Source: an uncultured Campylobacter sp. (GTDB lineage: Bacteria > Campylobacterota > Campylobacteria > Campylobacterales > Campylobacteraceae). Taken from it: 15,852 nt of DNA. The notes under the pieces are model-generated. The model did not search any database. It saw nothing but the letters and a program-made list of their open reading frames with translations, and was not told the DNA's origin. Below, in pieces: positions 1-6,733 of the stretch. The stretch lies in contig NZ_CAJPMA010000036.1 in the NCBI RefSeq assembly GCF_905371695.1, positions 1-15,852 on the forward strand. Direction: 5' to 3'. The translations under genes and the position numbers were made by a program. Numbering within the stretch: position 1 is the first letter of the stretch; each line of letters starts with the position of its first letter.

Positions 1-358
1 GCGTAGGACTCTCCCAGTTATCCTCGACGAAGCGGATGTCGTGATTTTTTAAATTTAAACCGAGCTTTTCAAGGCTTTTTAGATAAAGCTCCTGTATATT
101 TTCCGGGCTTGGTTTAATGAGCACCTGAAACTGATAATAAGCGCCTAAGCGGTTTGGGTTTTCGCCGTATCTACCGTCGGTCGGGCGGCGAGAAGGTGCT
201 ACGTACGCCGTCGCCCACGGCTTTGGCCCGAGGCTCCTTAAAAAAGTCGCCTGATGATAGGTGCCCGCGCCCGCAGGCATATCGTAGGGCTGCAGTATCA
301 CGCAACCCTGCTCGCGCCAGTAGTTTTGTAACGTCAAAATAATCTCTGAAAACGTCAT
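1..358 (-). CDS. glyQ: Glycyl-tRNA synthetase alpha subunit, 3' end outside window (partial)
   Basis: This is the first 119 codons of the alpha (catalytic) subunit of the bacterial alpha2-beta2 glycyl-tRNA synthetase, which charges tRNA-Gly with glycine in the cytoplasm. The translation starts MTFSEIILTLQNYW and carries GCVILQPYDMPAGAGT (residues 18-33), PSRRPTDGRYGENPNR (55-70), YYQFQVLIKPSPENIQELYL (74-93) and HDIRFVEDNWE at the end. I recognise all of these as nearly colinear with E. coli GlyQ. The start is ATG at 358-356, preceded by AAAGG. The gene is the last visible member of a minus-strand operon and begins 9 bases after the GyrI-like gene. The reading frame is intact to the window edge, so this is truncation by the window and not a broken gene. 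glyS is not visible. Confidence 0.96.
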   Translation of the reverse strand, partial: MTFSEIILTLQNYWREQGCVILQPYDMPAGAGTYHQATFLRSLGPKPWATAYVAPSRRPTDGRYGENPNRLGAYYQFQVLIKPSPENIQELYLKSLEKLGLNLKNHDIRFVEDNWESPT

Positions 359-367
359 TTTTTACCT

Positions 368-781
368 TTATTTTATTGATATGTAAATTTCTATTTTTTC
401 GTTTAAATATGTTTCAAAGTCCGTTTCGTAGGCCCTTTTTAGCTCAGAGCTTTCAAAATATTTCCAAATTTCTCCCCAAAATTTCGCTACGTTTTGCGAC
501 TCGTTCGGAAAGCTAAAAACGGCGTATTTGCCGCTTTTTATCTCTAAAATTTCGCCGCCATGGCAAAGCGATTTGGTTCCGATAAATAAATCGTAAAACC
601 CGTTTACGCCGTTTTCATAACTACAATAAACGCCGTAAATTTCGCTTTTGCCATCATAAAATTCTTTTGTAAATTTAGCCCACAAGGCCGGGATTTTACC
701 GTCGCCGTTTATCTCGTCGGCATTTTTCGCGCGAGTTTTTAGCCCGTAAATTTTAAAACCCTCTACCGCTAAAATTTCCAC
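368..781 (-). CDS. GyrI-like / AraC-type effector-binding domain protein, standalone
   Basis: This 137-residue protein looks like a free-standing GyrI-like small-molecule-binding domain, the fold that forms the effector-binding half of some AraC/MerR activators. The cues are an opening GFKIYGLKTRAKNAD strand-loop, the IPALWAKFTKEFYD helix, an EIYGVYCSYE strand, a central KYAVFSFP strand and a C-terminal FETYLNEKIEIYISIK. There is no helix-turn-helix, signal peptide or membrane segment, so it probably acts as a cytoplasmic ligand-binding protein; the ligand cannot be read from sequence. The start is GTG at 781-779, chosen because AAGGAG (787-792 on the plus strand, complementary) lies 5 bases upstream. 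It sits 2 bases after the DUF3972-like gene and 9 before glyQ, so it is probably co-transcribed with both. The family call is by pattern recognition and is moderately secure; the function is unknown. Confidence 0.75.
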   Translation of the reverse strand: MEILAVEGFKIYGLKTRAKNADEINGDGKIPALWAKFTKEFYDGKSEIYGVYCSYENGVNGFYDLFIGTKSLCHGGEILEIKSGKYAVFSFPNESQNVAKFWGEIWKYFESSELKRAYETDFETYLNEKIEIYISIK

Positions 782-783
782 GA

Positions 784-1263
784 CTACTCCTTGTCACCTT
801 TGAAATTTTCAACCGCTTTGTTCCACATAAGTTTGTATTTTCGTTTTAAAAACTCGACTTCCTCTTGCGATTTTTTTAGCTGAGTCGTAAGCGTCTCTAC
901 CGTTTTTCTATCCTCGTCGTAAAGCTCTTGCATCGAGTAAAGAGCCTCTTTTAAAAATTTATTTTCGTTACGCAAGGCTTCTAGCGTTTCGTCTTTGGCG
1001 TCAAGCACCTTTTCGTGTAAGGTTAAAATCGTTCCGATCGTCTTCTCGACGAAATTTTCGCCGACTAGTCCTGCGCCGCTAGTCGCGACCGCTTCGCTGC
1101 TAGCCGTAGGCACCACGCTCATCGTGCCTTGCGACGCCTCTATATAGGTCTCGTCGCCGTCTATCCTGATTTTTAGCGCGCCCCGCTCGATCATACTCTC
1201 TACGGCTTCGCGCGGCAGGTGTACCAGCTGGCAAAATTCGTCGATTTTTAGAAAAGTCTGCAT
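784..1263 (-). CDS. DUF3972-like protein: N-terminal HTH-like segment plus coiled coil
   Basis: This 159-residue cytoplasmic protein has two visible parts. Residues 1-45 (FLKIDEFCQLVHLPREAVESM, then ALKIRIDGDETYIEA) look like a short MerR/excisionase-like winged helix: a helix-turn-helix followed by a beta hairpin. Residues 75-150 are a long charged heptad-rich coiled coil ending in YKLMWNKAVENF. A Ser/Ala/Thr-rich linker joins them. This matches the campylobacterial family I know as DUF3972, found next to purE and glyQ in C. jejuni (from memory). No function is established to my knowledge; DNA binding or a structural role is inference only. Its ATG overlaps the purE stop by one base (TAATG), which indicates translational coupling. 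Confidence 0.82.
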   Translation of the reverse strand: MQTFLKIDEFCQLVHLPREAVESMIERGALKIRIDGDETYIEASQGTMSVVPTASSEAVATSGAGLVGENFVEKTIGTILTLHEKVLDAKDETLEALRNENKFLKEALYSMQELYDEDRKTVETLTTQLKKSQEEVEFLKRKYKLMWNKAVENFKGDKE

Positions 1264-1757
1264 TAAAGTATAACCTCGACCGATTTTGAATCTTCCTCGA
1301 CGCCGCGCGCTTTGGCAGCTCGGTCGGCTTTTAGAGTCTCGTCTAGACTTTGGTCGTTTAGGGCTAAAATTTGTAGCGCCAGATAGGCTGCGTTTACCGC
1401 GCCAGCCTTACCGATCGCCACGGTGCCAACAGGCATGCCGCCAGGCATCTGAACGGTGGAGTATAGAGCATCCACGCCGCTAAGCGCGGAGCCTGCCATC
1501 GGTATGCCGATCACGGGACGAGTGGTGTTTGCCGCGATAGCGCCCGCTAGGTGCGCCGCCATGCCGGCTGCCGCGATAAATACCTGCGCGCCCTTTTCCT
1601 CGGCTGCGGCAACGTATTCGCTCGTTCGCTTCGGGCTTCTGTGCGCCGAGCTTATGATTAGTTCGTAAGGGACGTTAAATTTTTCAAGCACCTTTGCCGC
1701 CTCGCTAACCACGTCGTAGTCGCTCTTGCTTCCCATTATAATTGAAACAAATTTCAT
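1263..1757 (-). CDS. purE: N5-carboxyaminoimidazole ribonucleotide mutase (PurE)
   Basis: PurE performs the carboxylation/mutase step that produces CAIR in de novo purine biosynthesis. The 164-residue length is normal for the short bacterial PurE. Diagnostic features are GSKSDYDV near the N terminus (residues 9-16), the catalytic SAHRSP loop with His39, the AAAGMAAHLAGAIAANT segment (62-78), and GIPMAGSALSGVDALYSTVQ (84-103) leading into MPGGMPVGTVAIG. The ATG overlaps the TGA of the upstream U32 gene by 4 bases, and the stop overlaps the next ATG by one. No purK is visible, so whether this enzyme depends on a PurK partner cannot be judged here. The short PurE length and core motifs favour the usual class I mutase, but I did not separate the classes rigorously. 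Confidence 0.97.
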   Translation of the reverse strand: MKFVSIIMGSKSDYDVVSEAAKVLEKFNVPYELIISSAHRSPKRTSEYVAAAEEKGAQVFIAAAGMAAHLAGAIAANTTRPVIGIPMAGSALSGVDALYSTVQMPGGMPVGTVAIGKAGAVNAAYLALQILALNDQSLDETLKADRAAKARGVEEDSKSVEVIL

Positions 1758-3016
1758 TTTATTTCCTCTCTTAAAAAGCTAAATTTAGGCAACTTCGCGC
1801 CCAAATTTACTTCGTTTTCGTTGCCGCTGTGGATTTCTGCTATTTCTTTGCCTTTTTTAGTTACGAGCTTTTTAAATTTGATAAATTTCTTGCCGTCGCG
1901 AGCGAAAATTTGAGATATTTCGCTCTCGTACTCATCTATCTGAGCGCCCAGCGGCGCCACGATCTCGTACTCGTTGCCAGGGAAAATTTTATATTTGCAT
2001 TTAAAAAACTCGCCGTCCTCGCTCATAGCGTTTACCTGATGAGTGCCTTCTTCTAGGCTGCTGGCGTGATTTTGCGTATCAGCCTTTTCAAACGGGCGAT
2101 TTACCAGGTAGCCGTCGGTAAAGCCGCGATTTTTTAGCGTATTTAGCTCGCCGGCGTAAATTTGCGCGTCAAATTTGCCGGCTACTGCGTCATCGACGGC
2201 CATGCGGTAGGCTCTAGTCGCGCAGGCGGCGTAGTATTCGCTTTTCGTGCGGCCTTCGATTTTTAGGCTATCGACCGCACCGCTTTCGATGATGTCTTTG
2301 ATGTGCGCGGATAAATTTAAATCCTTCGAGTTCATCACGTGCGTGCCGCCTTCTTCGTCCTCTTCCAGGCGAAACAGCGTCCCGCTCTCAGGGTTTTTGG
2401 CGTAGAGTTCGTATTTAAACCTGCAGTCATTCGCGCAGCTGCCGCGGTTTGACTGGCGGCCGCTTTGAACCGCGCTAACCAAACAGCGTCCAGAGTAAGC
2501 AAAGCACATCGAGCCGTGTACGAAAATTTCGATATCTAGCGTCGGAATTTGCTCTTTTATCTTCACGACGTCTTTTAGGCTCATTTCGCGCGCTACGACG
2601 ATGCGTTTTGCGCCCATTTCGTGATAGATTTTGGCGTCAAGCGCATTCATGACGTTTGCTTGCGTCGAGAGGTGGATCTCGATGTCCGGGGCTATCTCTT
2701 TTGCCAGACTCATGACGCCCGGAGTCGCGATGATAAAGGCATCTGGCTTCATCGCAGAAATCGTTTGCAAGTGGCGTTTTAGCGGCTCGATTTGCGAATT
2801 AAAAGGAAACGCATTTACCGTAGCGTAAAATTTCTTGCCCTTTGCGTGCGTGTATTCGATGGCTTCTTTAAAGGTTTCAAGGTTGAATTCGCGCGCCGAA
2901 CGAGTGCGAAGCGAAAAGCTCGCTACCGATGCGTAAACCGCGTCTGCTCCGTACTCTAAGGCTATTTTTAGCTTGGTTAAATTTCCCGCGGGAGATAAAA
3001 GCTCGAGCTTTTTCAC
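1754..3016 (-). CDS. trhP: U32 peptidase-like protein, TrhP/YegQ type (tRNA U34 hydroxylation)
   Basis: This 420-residue protein belongs to peptidase family U32. It is closely colinear with E. coli YegQ (TrhP), which is needed for prephenate-dependent 5-hydroxylation of uridine 34 in tRNA and is not a true protease. Visible features are LELLSPAGNLTKLKIALEYG at the N terminus, the U32 signature FVHGSMCFAYSGRCLVS (165-181), a second cysteine pair in RGSCANDCRF (191-200), MNSKDLNL (228-235) and SLKIEGRTKSEYYAA (250-264). Cys171, Cys178, Cys194 and Cys198 are candidate iron-sulfur ligands, as in other U32 proteins. The start is GTG, whose bases overlap the cheZ stop (GTGA), so it is coupled to cheZ. 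Older annotations call such genes collagenase or PrtC; the RNA-modification assignment rests on the YegQ-like sequence and is inference for this organism. Confidence 0.85.
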   Translation of the reverse strand: MKKLELLSPAGNLTKLKIALEYGADAVYASVASFSLRTRSAREFNLETFKEAIEYTHAKGKKFYATVNAFPFNSQIEPLKRHLQTISAMKPDAFIIATPGVMSLAKEIAPDIEIHLSTQANVMNALDAKIYHEMGAKRIVVAREMSLKDVVKIKEQIPTLDIEIFVHGSMCFAYSGRCLVSAVQSGRQSNRGSCANDCRFKYELYAKNPESGTLFRLEEDEEGGTHVMNSKDLNLSAHIKDIIESGAVDSLKIEGRTKSEYYAACATRAYRMAVDDAVAGKFDAQIYAGELNTLKNRGFTDGYLVNRPFEKADTQNHASSLEEGTHQVNAMSEDGEFFKCKYKIFPGNEYEIVAPLGAQIDEYESEISQIFARDGKKFIKFKKLVTKKGKEIAEIHSGNENEVNLGAKLPKFSFLREEIK

Positions 3017-3705
3017 TTTTTGCCTAAGCTTTCGATTAGAGCCTCGATATCGTCGTTGCTGACGAGATTTTCCGTAGTCGTATCGCCCGCGATATGCACC
3101 GCCGATGCCACGCGCTTATCGTCGTCGATCTTGCCCTCAAATAGCGTATTCATATATTTGCTAAGCGCGCGCATGACGTTAATTACGCGCTCGATCTTTT
3201 GGCGGTGAATGTCTTGATATTGCATCATATCCATCGCCATCATAATCTCGTCTTGTCCCGCTTGTAAGTTGCCGACGATCTCGTCAAGCTCGCTTTTTAG
3301 GGCGCTATTTCGCTGCGCGGCCTCGCTAAACGCCGCTACGTGAGGAAATTTTTCAACCAGCGTATTAAATATCTCGATATTCGCGTCGATGCCTTTCTTT
3401 ATGCCGTTGCAAGCGCCCTCGGCGTCCATAAAAAAGTTATTTATCGTTTCTAATTTATCGAGCATTTCGGTAGCTTTTTTCTCGCTATCGCGCGTTACGT
3501 CGTCCAACTGATGAACCATCTTGTGATCGTCCGTCGGAGGAGGCGGAGGCCACGCTCCTTCGGCGCTTACGCGGTAGTTTTCAGGATCTACTACTTTTTC
3601 GTTCGTTTTTTCTTGCGGTTTTTGCTCGTTTGATTTCGGGGCGGCGTCGCTTGCTACGTCGTCAAGATCGCCTGCCATCAAGGCGTCGAGTTCTTCTTGC
3701 GTCAT
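3013..3705 (-). CDS. cheZ: CheZ, phosphatase of CheY-P
   Basis: CheZ dephosphorylates CheY-P and so ends the signal from the chemotaxis kinase to the flagellar switch. This 230-residue protein carries the catalytic helix sequence MMQYQDIHRQKIERV (160-174). It aligns with the E. coli helix QDLTGQ, placing Asp165 and Gln169 at the positions of the catalytic Asp143 and Gln147. The remainder (about 65-185) is helical, consistent with the four-helix bundle. The C terminus, NDDIEALIESLG (217-228), matches the CheY-binding tail of CheZ. The N terminus, MTQEELDALMAGD, resembles the CheY-binding peptide of FliM. An acidic linker and five consecutive prolines (53-57) separate it from the bundle. It is the first gene of the minus-strand operon; AGGGAGAG precedes the ATG. 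The remote epsilonproteobacterial CheZ (HP0170 in Helicobacter, Cj0700) is the relevant family. Confidence 0.92.
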   Translation of the reverse strand: MTQEELDALMAGDLDDVASDAAPKSNEQKPQEKTNEKVVDPENYRVSAEGAWPPPPPTDDHKMVHQLDDVTRDSEKKATEMLDKLETINNFFMDAEGACNGIKKGIDANIEIFNTLVEKFPHVAAFSEAAQRNSALKSELDEIVGNLQAGQDEIMMAMDMMQYQDIHRQKIERVINVMRALSKYMNTLFEGKIDDDKRVASAVHIAGDTTTENLVSNDDIEALIESLGKK

Positions 3706-3732
3706 AATCTCTCCCTATGTAAAAAATACTTG

Positions 3733-3745
3733 ATTATCCTAAAAA
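3733..3745 (-). promoter_or_regulatory. Probable sigma-70 promoter of the cheZ operon
   Basis: On the minus strand TTTTTAG is followed directly by GATAAT, about 28 bases upstream of the cheZ ATG. Campylobacter promoters often lack a clear -35 and use a T-rich element just before the -10, and this fits that pattern. The upstream DNA on the minus strand is strongly AT-rich. It lies back to back with the promoter of the PHP-family gene. There is no experimental support and the -35 is not evident. Confidence 0.45.
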
Positions 3746-3775
3746 CTAACTTTAAATTTGATTAAATTTTAATTG

Positions 3776-3790
3776 CTTTTAGGTTAAAAT
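3776..3790 (+). promoter_or_regulatory. Probable sigma-70 promoter of the PHP-family gene
   Basis: CTTTTAGG precedes TAAAAT at 3785-3790, the same T-rich extended -10 architecture as the cheZ and dnaX promoters here. The start codon is 25 bases further on, with AAGGG at 3805-3809 as the Shine-Dalgarno. Periodic A/T tracts upstream replace a -35 box. Confidence 0.45.
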
Positions 3791-3815
3791 GCCCCCGAAA
3801 TTTTAAGGGCGAAAA

Positions 3816-4595
3816 ATGAAAATAGATCTACATAATCACACCGCGCTTTGTAACCACGCTACGGGCGAAATCAGTCAATACATAGACGCCGCGATCGCCG
3901 CGGGAACGCAGGTTTTCGGATTTTCCGATCATGCGCCGATGAATTACGACGAAAAGTATCGTATGAAATTTTCGCAAATGGACGCTTACGAAGCAGCCGT
4001 GCTCGCAGCGCGCGAAAAATACGCGGATAAAATCAAAATAGTGCTCGGCTACGAGGTCGATTTTTTAGAGGGTTTTATGGACGAGCGGGTTTTGGCGCGC
4101 AAAGTCGATTACTTCATCGGTTCGGTACATTTTATAGGCGGCTGGGGTTTTGATAATCCCGAATTTATCGGCGAGTATAAAAACCGCGATATAGATCAAA
4201 TTTGGAGAGATTATTTCGCTTGCGTAGCCGCATCGGCAAAGTGCGGAAAATTCGACGTTATCGGACATATGGATCTGATGAAAATTTTTAAATTTATGCC
4301 TCGCGCGGATATTAAAATTTTAGCCCTACCCGCGATTAAAGAGATTAAACGAGCGAATTTAGCCGTCGAGATAAACTCCGCGGGGCTTAGAAAACCCGTC
4401 CGCGAACAATATCCTAGCAGGCAAATTTTAGAGCTTGCGGCGGAATTTGACGTAGCTATTAGCTTCGGTTCGGACGCGCACGCGCCGGATCAAGTAGGCT
4501 CGGACGGCGGAATTTGCGAGAATTTAGCGCGCGAAATCGGGTTTAACAAATGCGTTTGTTTCGAAAATCGCGATAGATTCTTCGTAAAATTTTAA
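3816..4595 (+). CDS. PHP-domain phosphoesterase, histidinol-phosphatase (HisJ/HisK) type
   Basis: This 259-residue protein is a polymerase-and-histidinol-phosphatase (PHP) family metallo-phosphoesterase. The metal ligands expected for the family are all present: His6 and His8 in DLHNHT, Asp38-His39 in GFSDHAP, Glu80 in LGYEVDF, His105 in GSVHF, His151 in GHMDLM, and Asp220/His222 in FGSDAHAP. The size and motif spacing fit monofunctional histidinol-phosphatase, which hydrolyses L-histidinol phosphate in histidine biosynthesis. No other his genes are in the window and Campylobacter may also have a bifunctional HisB, so the substrate could be different. It starts at ATG 3816 behind AAGGG, is divergent from cheZ and precedes glnA by 86 bases. 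In C. jejuni, as I recall, cheZ and glnA are direct neighbours, so this gene may be an insertion there or a loss elsewhere. Confidence 0.85.
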   Translation: MKIDLHNHTALCNHATGEISQYIDAAIAAGTQVFGFSDHAPMNYDEKYRMKFSQMDAYEAAVLAAREKYADKIKIVLGYEVDFLEGFMDERVLARKVDYFIGSVHFIGGWGFDNPEFIGEYKNRDIDQIWRDYFACVAASAKCGKFDVIGHMDLMKIFKFMPRADIKILALPAIKEIKRANLAVEINSAGLRKPVREQYPSRQILELAAEFDVAISFGSDAHAPDQVGSDGGICENLAREIGFNKCVCFENRDRFFVKF

Positions 4596-4644
4596 ATAGC
4601 GTGAAATTTTATATAAATTTTATCTTAAAAACAAGGTGTTGTGA

Positions 4645-4650
4645 TACAAT
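4645..4650 (+). promoter_or_regulatory. Probable -10 box of the glnA promoter
   Basis: TACAAT (4645-4650), preceded by TGTTGTGA, lies 31 bases before the glnA ATG, in a very AT-rich gap after the PHP gene. AAGGA at 4671-4675 is the ribosome-binding site. No sigma-54 GG-N10-GC signature is visible, so nothing in the sequence suggests NtrC control. Confidence 0.5.
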
Positions 4651-4681
4651 ACCGAAATCAAATCAAAATTAAGGAATAAAA

Positions 4682-6112
4682 ATGGGAAAATTCGTAAAAA
4701 GCGTTGATCATTTTTTTGATTTTTGCAAAGAGCACGAGGTTAAATTCGTAGATTTTAGATTTACCGATATGAACGGCGCTTGGCACAGCATCACGTATAA
4801 CGTAAAAGCCGTCGAAAAGGCGCATTTCGAGCACGGAGTGCCGATGGATGCTAGCTCGCTGGGCGGCTGGCAACCGATAGATAAAAGCGACATGATAATG
4901 CGTCCGGAAGCTACTAGCGCCTTTTTAGACCCTTTTACCGCCGACGTTACCGCAGTCGTTTTTTGCGATATTTACGACATTTACAAGGGGCAAATTTATG
5001 AAAAATGCCCGCGCTCGATAGCCAAAAAAGCGATGGCCTACGTAAAAGAAAGCGGCGTGGGCGACGCGGCGTATTTTGGGCCGGAGAACGAATTTTTTAT
5101 ATTTGATAACGTAAAAATCGTAGATAGCCCAAACTGCGCGATGTACGAAGTAGATACAGAAGAGGGCGAGTGGAACGACGCCAAGGACTTTACCGACGGC
5201 TACAACACGGGCCACAGACCGCGCAGAAAAGGCGGCTATCTGATGACGCAGCCCACCGATAGCATGGTCGATCTGCGCGCTGAAATGATGCAGGTTTTAG
5301 AGCAAGTAGGCCTTGAAGTCTTCGTCGGGCACCACGAAGTCGCGCAGGGTCAAGGCGAGATCGGCGTGAAATTCGGCACTCTCGTAGAGGCCGCCGATAA
5401 CGTGCAAATTTACAAATACGTCGTCAAAATGGTCGCACATCTAAACGGCAAAACCGCGACCTTTATGCCAAAGCCGCTCTACGGCGACAACGGCAGCGGC
5501 ATGCACGTGCATCAGTCGGTGTGGAAGGACGGTAAAAATTTATTCTACGGCGAGGGAAATTACGCGAATTTAAGCGATTTCGCGCGCTGGTACATCGGCG
5601 GAATCTTAAACCACGCAAGAAGCGTCGCGGCGTTTACAAACCCGAGCACAAACAGCTACAAGCGCCTAATTCCGGGCTTTGAAGCGCCGTCTATCCTAAC
5701 GTATTCTAGTCAAAATCGCTCGGCGTCGATCCGTATCCCATACGGCTCGGGAGAAAAATCCGTGCGAGCCGAGATGAGATTCCCGGACAGTACGGCAAAC
5801 CCGTATTTAGCGTTTGCTGCGATGCTGATGGCCGGGCTTGACGGCGTGAAGCACAAAATGGAGCCGGTGGGCCCGATGGATGAAAATTTGTTTAAACTGC
5901 ACCTAGACGAAATTCGCGAGCGCGGCATCGAGCAGCTACCGCATACGTTAAGGGGCAGCCTAGAAGCGTTAATCCGCGACAACGAATATCTCCGTCCGAT
6001 AATGACCGAGACTTTTATTGACGATTATCAGCATTATAAATTTGAAACCCAAGTGTGGCCGTACGAGGCAAGACCTACGGCATACGAGTTTAAGACTTGT
6101 TACTCTTGCTAA
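4682..6112 (+). CDS. glnA: Glutamine synthetase, type I (GlnA)
   Basis: GlnA condenses glutamate and ammonia to glutamine with ATP in the cytoplasm, as a dodecamer. The 476-residue length is typical of type I enzymes. Recognisable blocks are FTDMNGAWHS (27-36), the Asp57 loop MDASSLGGW, metal/ATP site FGPENEFFIFD (132-142; Glu135, Glu137), GHHEVAQGQGEIGVKF (216-231), ammonium/glutamate site GSGMHVHQS (271-279; His275), PGFEAP (331-336), NRSASIRIP (345-353) and RFPDSTANPYLAFA. The segment equivalent to the adenylylation loop of E. coli reads PMDENLFKL, so Phe404 replaces the modified tyrosine. The enzyme is therefore not expected to be adenylylated, as reported for Helicobacter pylori GlnA. 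The start at ATG 4682 has a good ribosome-binding site. No glnB or ntr genes are nearby. Confidence 0.97.
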   Translation: MGKFVKSVDHFFDFCKEHEVKFVDFRFTDMNGAWHSITYNVKAVEKAHFEHGVPMDASSLGGWQPIDKSDMIMRPEATSAFLDPFTADVTAVVFCDIYDIYKGQIYEKCPRSIAKKAMAYVKESGVGDAAYFGPENEFFIFDNVKIVDSPNCAMYEVDTEEGEWNDAKDFTDGYNTGHRPRRKGGYLMTQPTDSMVDLRAEMMQVLEQVGLEVFVGHHEVAQGQGEIGVKFGTLVEAADNVQIYKYVVKMVAHLNGKTATFMPKPLYGDNGSGMHVHQSVWKDGKNLFYGEGNYANLSDFARWYIGGILNHARSVAAFTNPSTNSYKRLIPGFEAPSILTYSSQNRSASIRIPYGSGEKSVRAEMRFPDSTANPYLAFAAMLMAGLDGVKHKMEPVGPMDENLFKLHLDEIRERGIEQLPHTLRGSLEALIRDNEYLRPIMTETFIDDYQHYKFETQVWPYEARPTAYEFKTCYSC

Positions 6113-6278
6113 TTTAGCGCGTTTCTCGCACTTCTGGTAAATTTCTGTCGGCCGTGCGGGCAGTCAAATTTGCTCCACTCAGAAGTTGAAGTTAGGCGAA
6201 ATTTTCGCCGCTCGCCGAAGTAAATTTTACCGGCATCGACGCGACGCGCAGAAATTTAAAAGGTTTAAAGGATTAAAA

Positions 6279-6476
6279 ATGGATTACGTAATAATCACGG
6301 TAGCCGCCGTATTTATTTTAGGATTAATTCGCGTATTTTTTAGCGATCAAGACCTACAAAATAAGCTAACCTTAATCGTTCTCGGCGGCTTGATATATTT
6401 TCTCTACCAAGCCTCAAAAGGCAACAGTATCGTAAAGACGATCAAGGGCTTTTCATTAAGCTCGCTAGGGCTATAA
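6279..6476 (+). CDS. Small two-helix membrane protein, unknown function
   Basis: This is a 65-residue protein with two predicted transmembrane helices: residues 3-21 (YVIITVAAVFILGLIRVFF) and about 29-44 (KLTLIVLGGLIYFLYQ), followed by a basic, serine-containing tail. I do not recognise the family. The open frame extends upstream to an ATG at 6186, but I reject that start. AAAGGA (6267-6272) lies properly spaced before the ATG at 6279, and the upstream codons encode an Arg-rich stretch unlike the remainder. It follows glnA by 166 bases with no clear promoter or terminator between, so read-through from glnA is possible. It is convergent with the 34-residue lipoprotein gene, whose stop lies 6 bases beyond its own. 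A short inverted repeat (ACTAGA/TCTAGT, 6477-6491) sits at the junction. Confidence 0.7.
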   Translation: MDYVIITVAAVFILGLIRVFFSDQDLQNKLTLIVLGGLIYFLYQASKGNSIVKTIKGFSLSSLGL

Positions 6477-6482
6477 ACTAGA

Positions 6483-6587
6483 CTATCTAGTCGAGCGGTA
6501 CATCGGGTGTTGATAGTCGTTTTTCTCGCACCCGCTTATCGCCGCGGCGGCAAGCGCTAAAAATACGAAAACTACAAGATTTCTCAT
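6483..6587 (-). CDS. Very small lipoprotein (34 residues), unknown function
   Basis: The minus strand encodes a 34-residue peptide with a lipoprotein signal: Arg2, a hydrophobic run LVVFVFLALAAAA (4-16), and lipobox AISGC with Cys20 as the expected lipidation site. The predicted mature part is only 15 residues, CEKNDYQHPMYRSTR. Expression signals are unusually good: GAGGAGG seven bases or so upstream of the ATG, and a near-consensus promoter at 6613-6640. It could be a micro-lipoprotein of the LptM-like sort, which have a Cys followed by a short polar tail with a conserved aromatic, but the match is too short to claim this. It diverges from dnaX. The start, stop and signals are plain in the sequence; the function is unknown. 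Confidence 0.72.
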   Translation of the reverse strand: MRNLVVFVFLALAAAAISGCEKNDYQHPMYRSTR

Positions 6588-6612
6588 CGTGCCTCCTCAA
6601 AATTTTTTCGCG

Positions 6613-6640
6613 ATTATAGCAAAATTCGCGCATTTTTCAA
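6613..6640 (-). promoter_or_regulatory. Near-consensus sigma-70 promoter of the small lipoprotein
   Basis: On the minus strand TTGAAA (complement of 6635-6640) and a perfect TATAAT (complement of 6613-6618) are separated by 16 bases. The predicted start is about 18 bases upstream of the lipoprotein ATG. This is one of the strongest-looking promoters in the window, which argues that the 34-codon gene is real. Confidence 0.7.
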
Positions 6641-6690
6641 GGTCGGCGCAAATTTTAGCATGTGAAAAGCTTTATTAAAAAGCAAGAGAT

Positions 6691-6703
6691 TTTTAGCTAC
6701 AAT
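6691..6703 (+). promoter_or_regulatory. Probable sigma-70 promoter of dnaX
   Basis: TTTTTAGC directly precedes TACAAT (6698-6703), the extended -10 layout typical of Campylobacter. The predicted transcription start falls near 6710. That is downstream of the GTG at 6662 which opens the longest reading frame and upstream of the TTG at 6734, so it supports the shorter DnaX. Confidence 0.6.
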
Positions 6704-6733
6704 CCCCTAAAATTTTACGTCAAGGAAGCCATT

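Noticed and set aside
6214..6228. Short palindrome GGCGAAATTTTCGCC after glnA
   Set aside because: AAATTT and GCGAAA words are very common in this genome's style of sequence; no T-run follows, so it is not a convincing terminator or operator.
6186..6278. 31-residue upstream extension of the 65-residue membrane protein
   Set aside because: The ATG at 6279 has a proper AAAGGA site; the upstream part is Arg-rich, unlike the rest, and has no ribosome-binding site.
6662..6733. 24-residue N-terminal extension of DnaX from a GTG at 6662
   Set aside because: A clear -10 (6698-6703) lies inside it, AAGGAAG directly precedes TTG 6734, and DnaX homologues begin at QALALKYRP.
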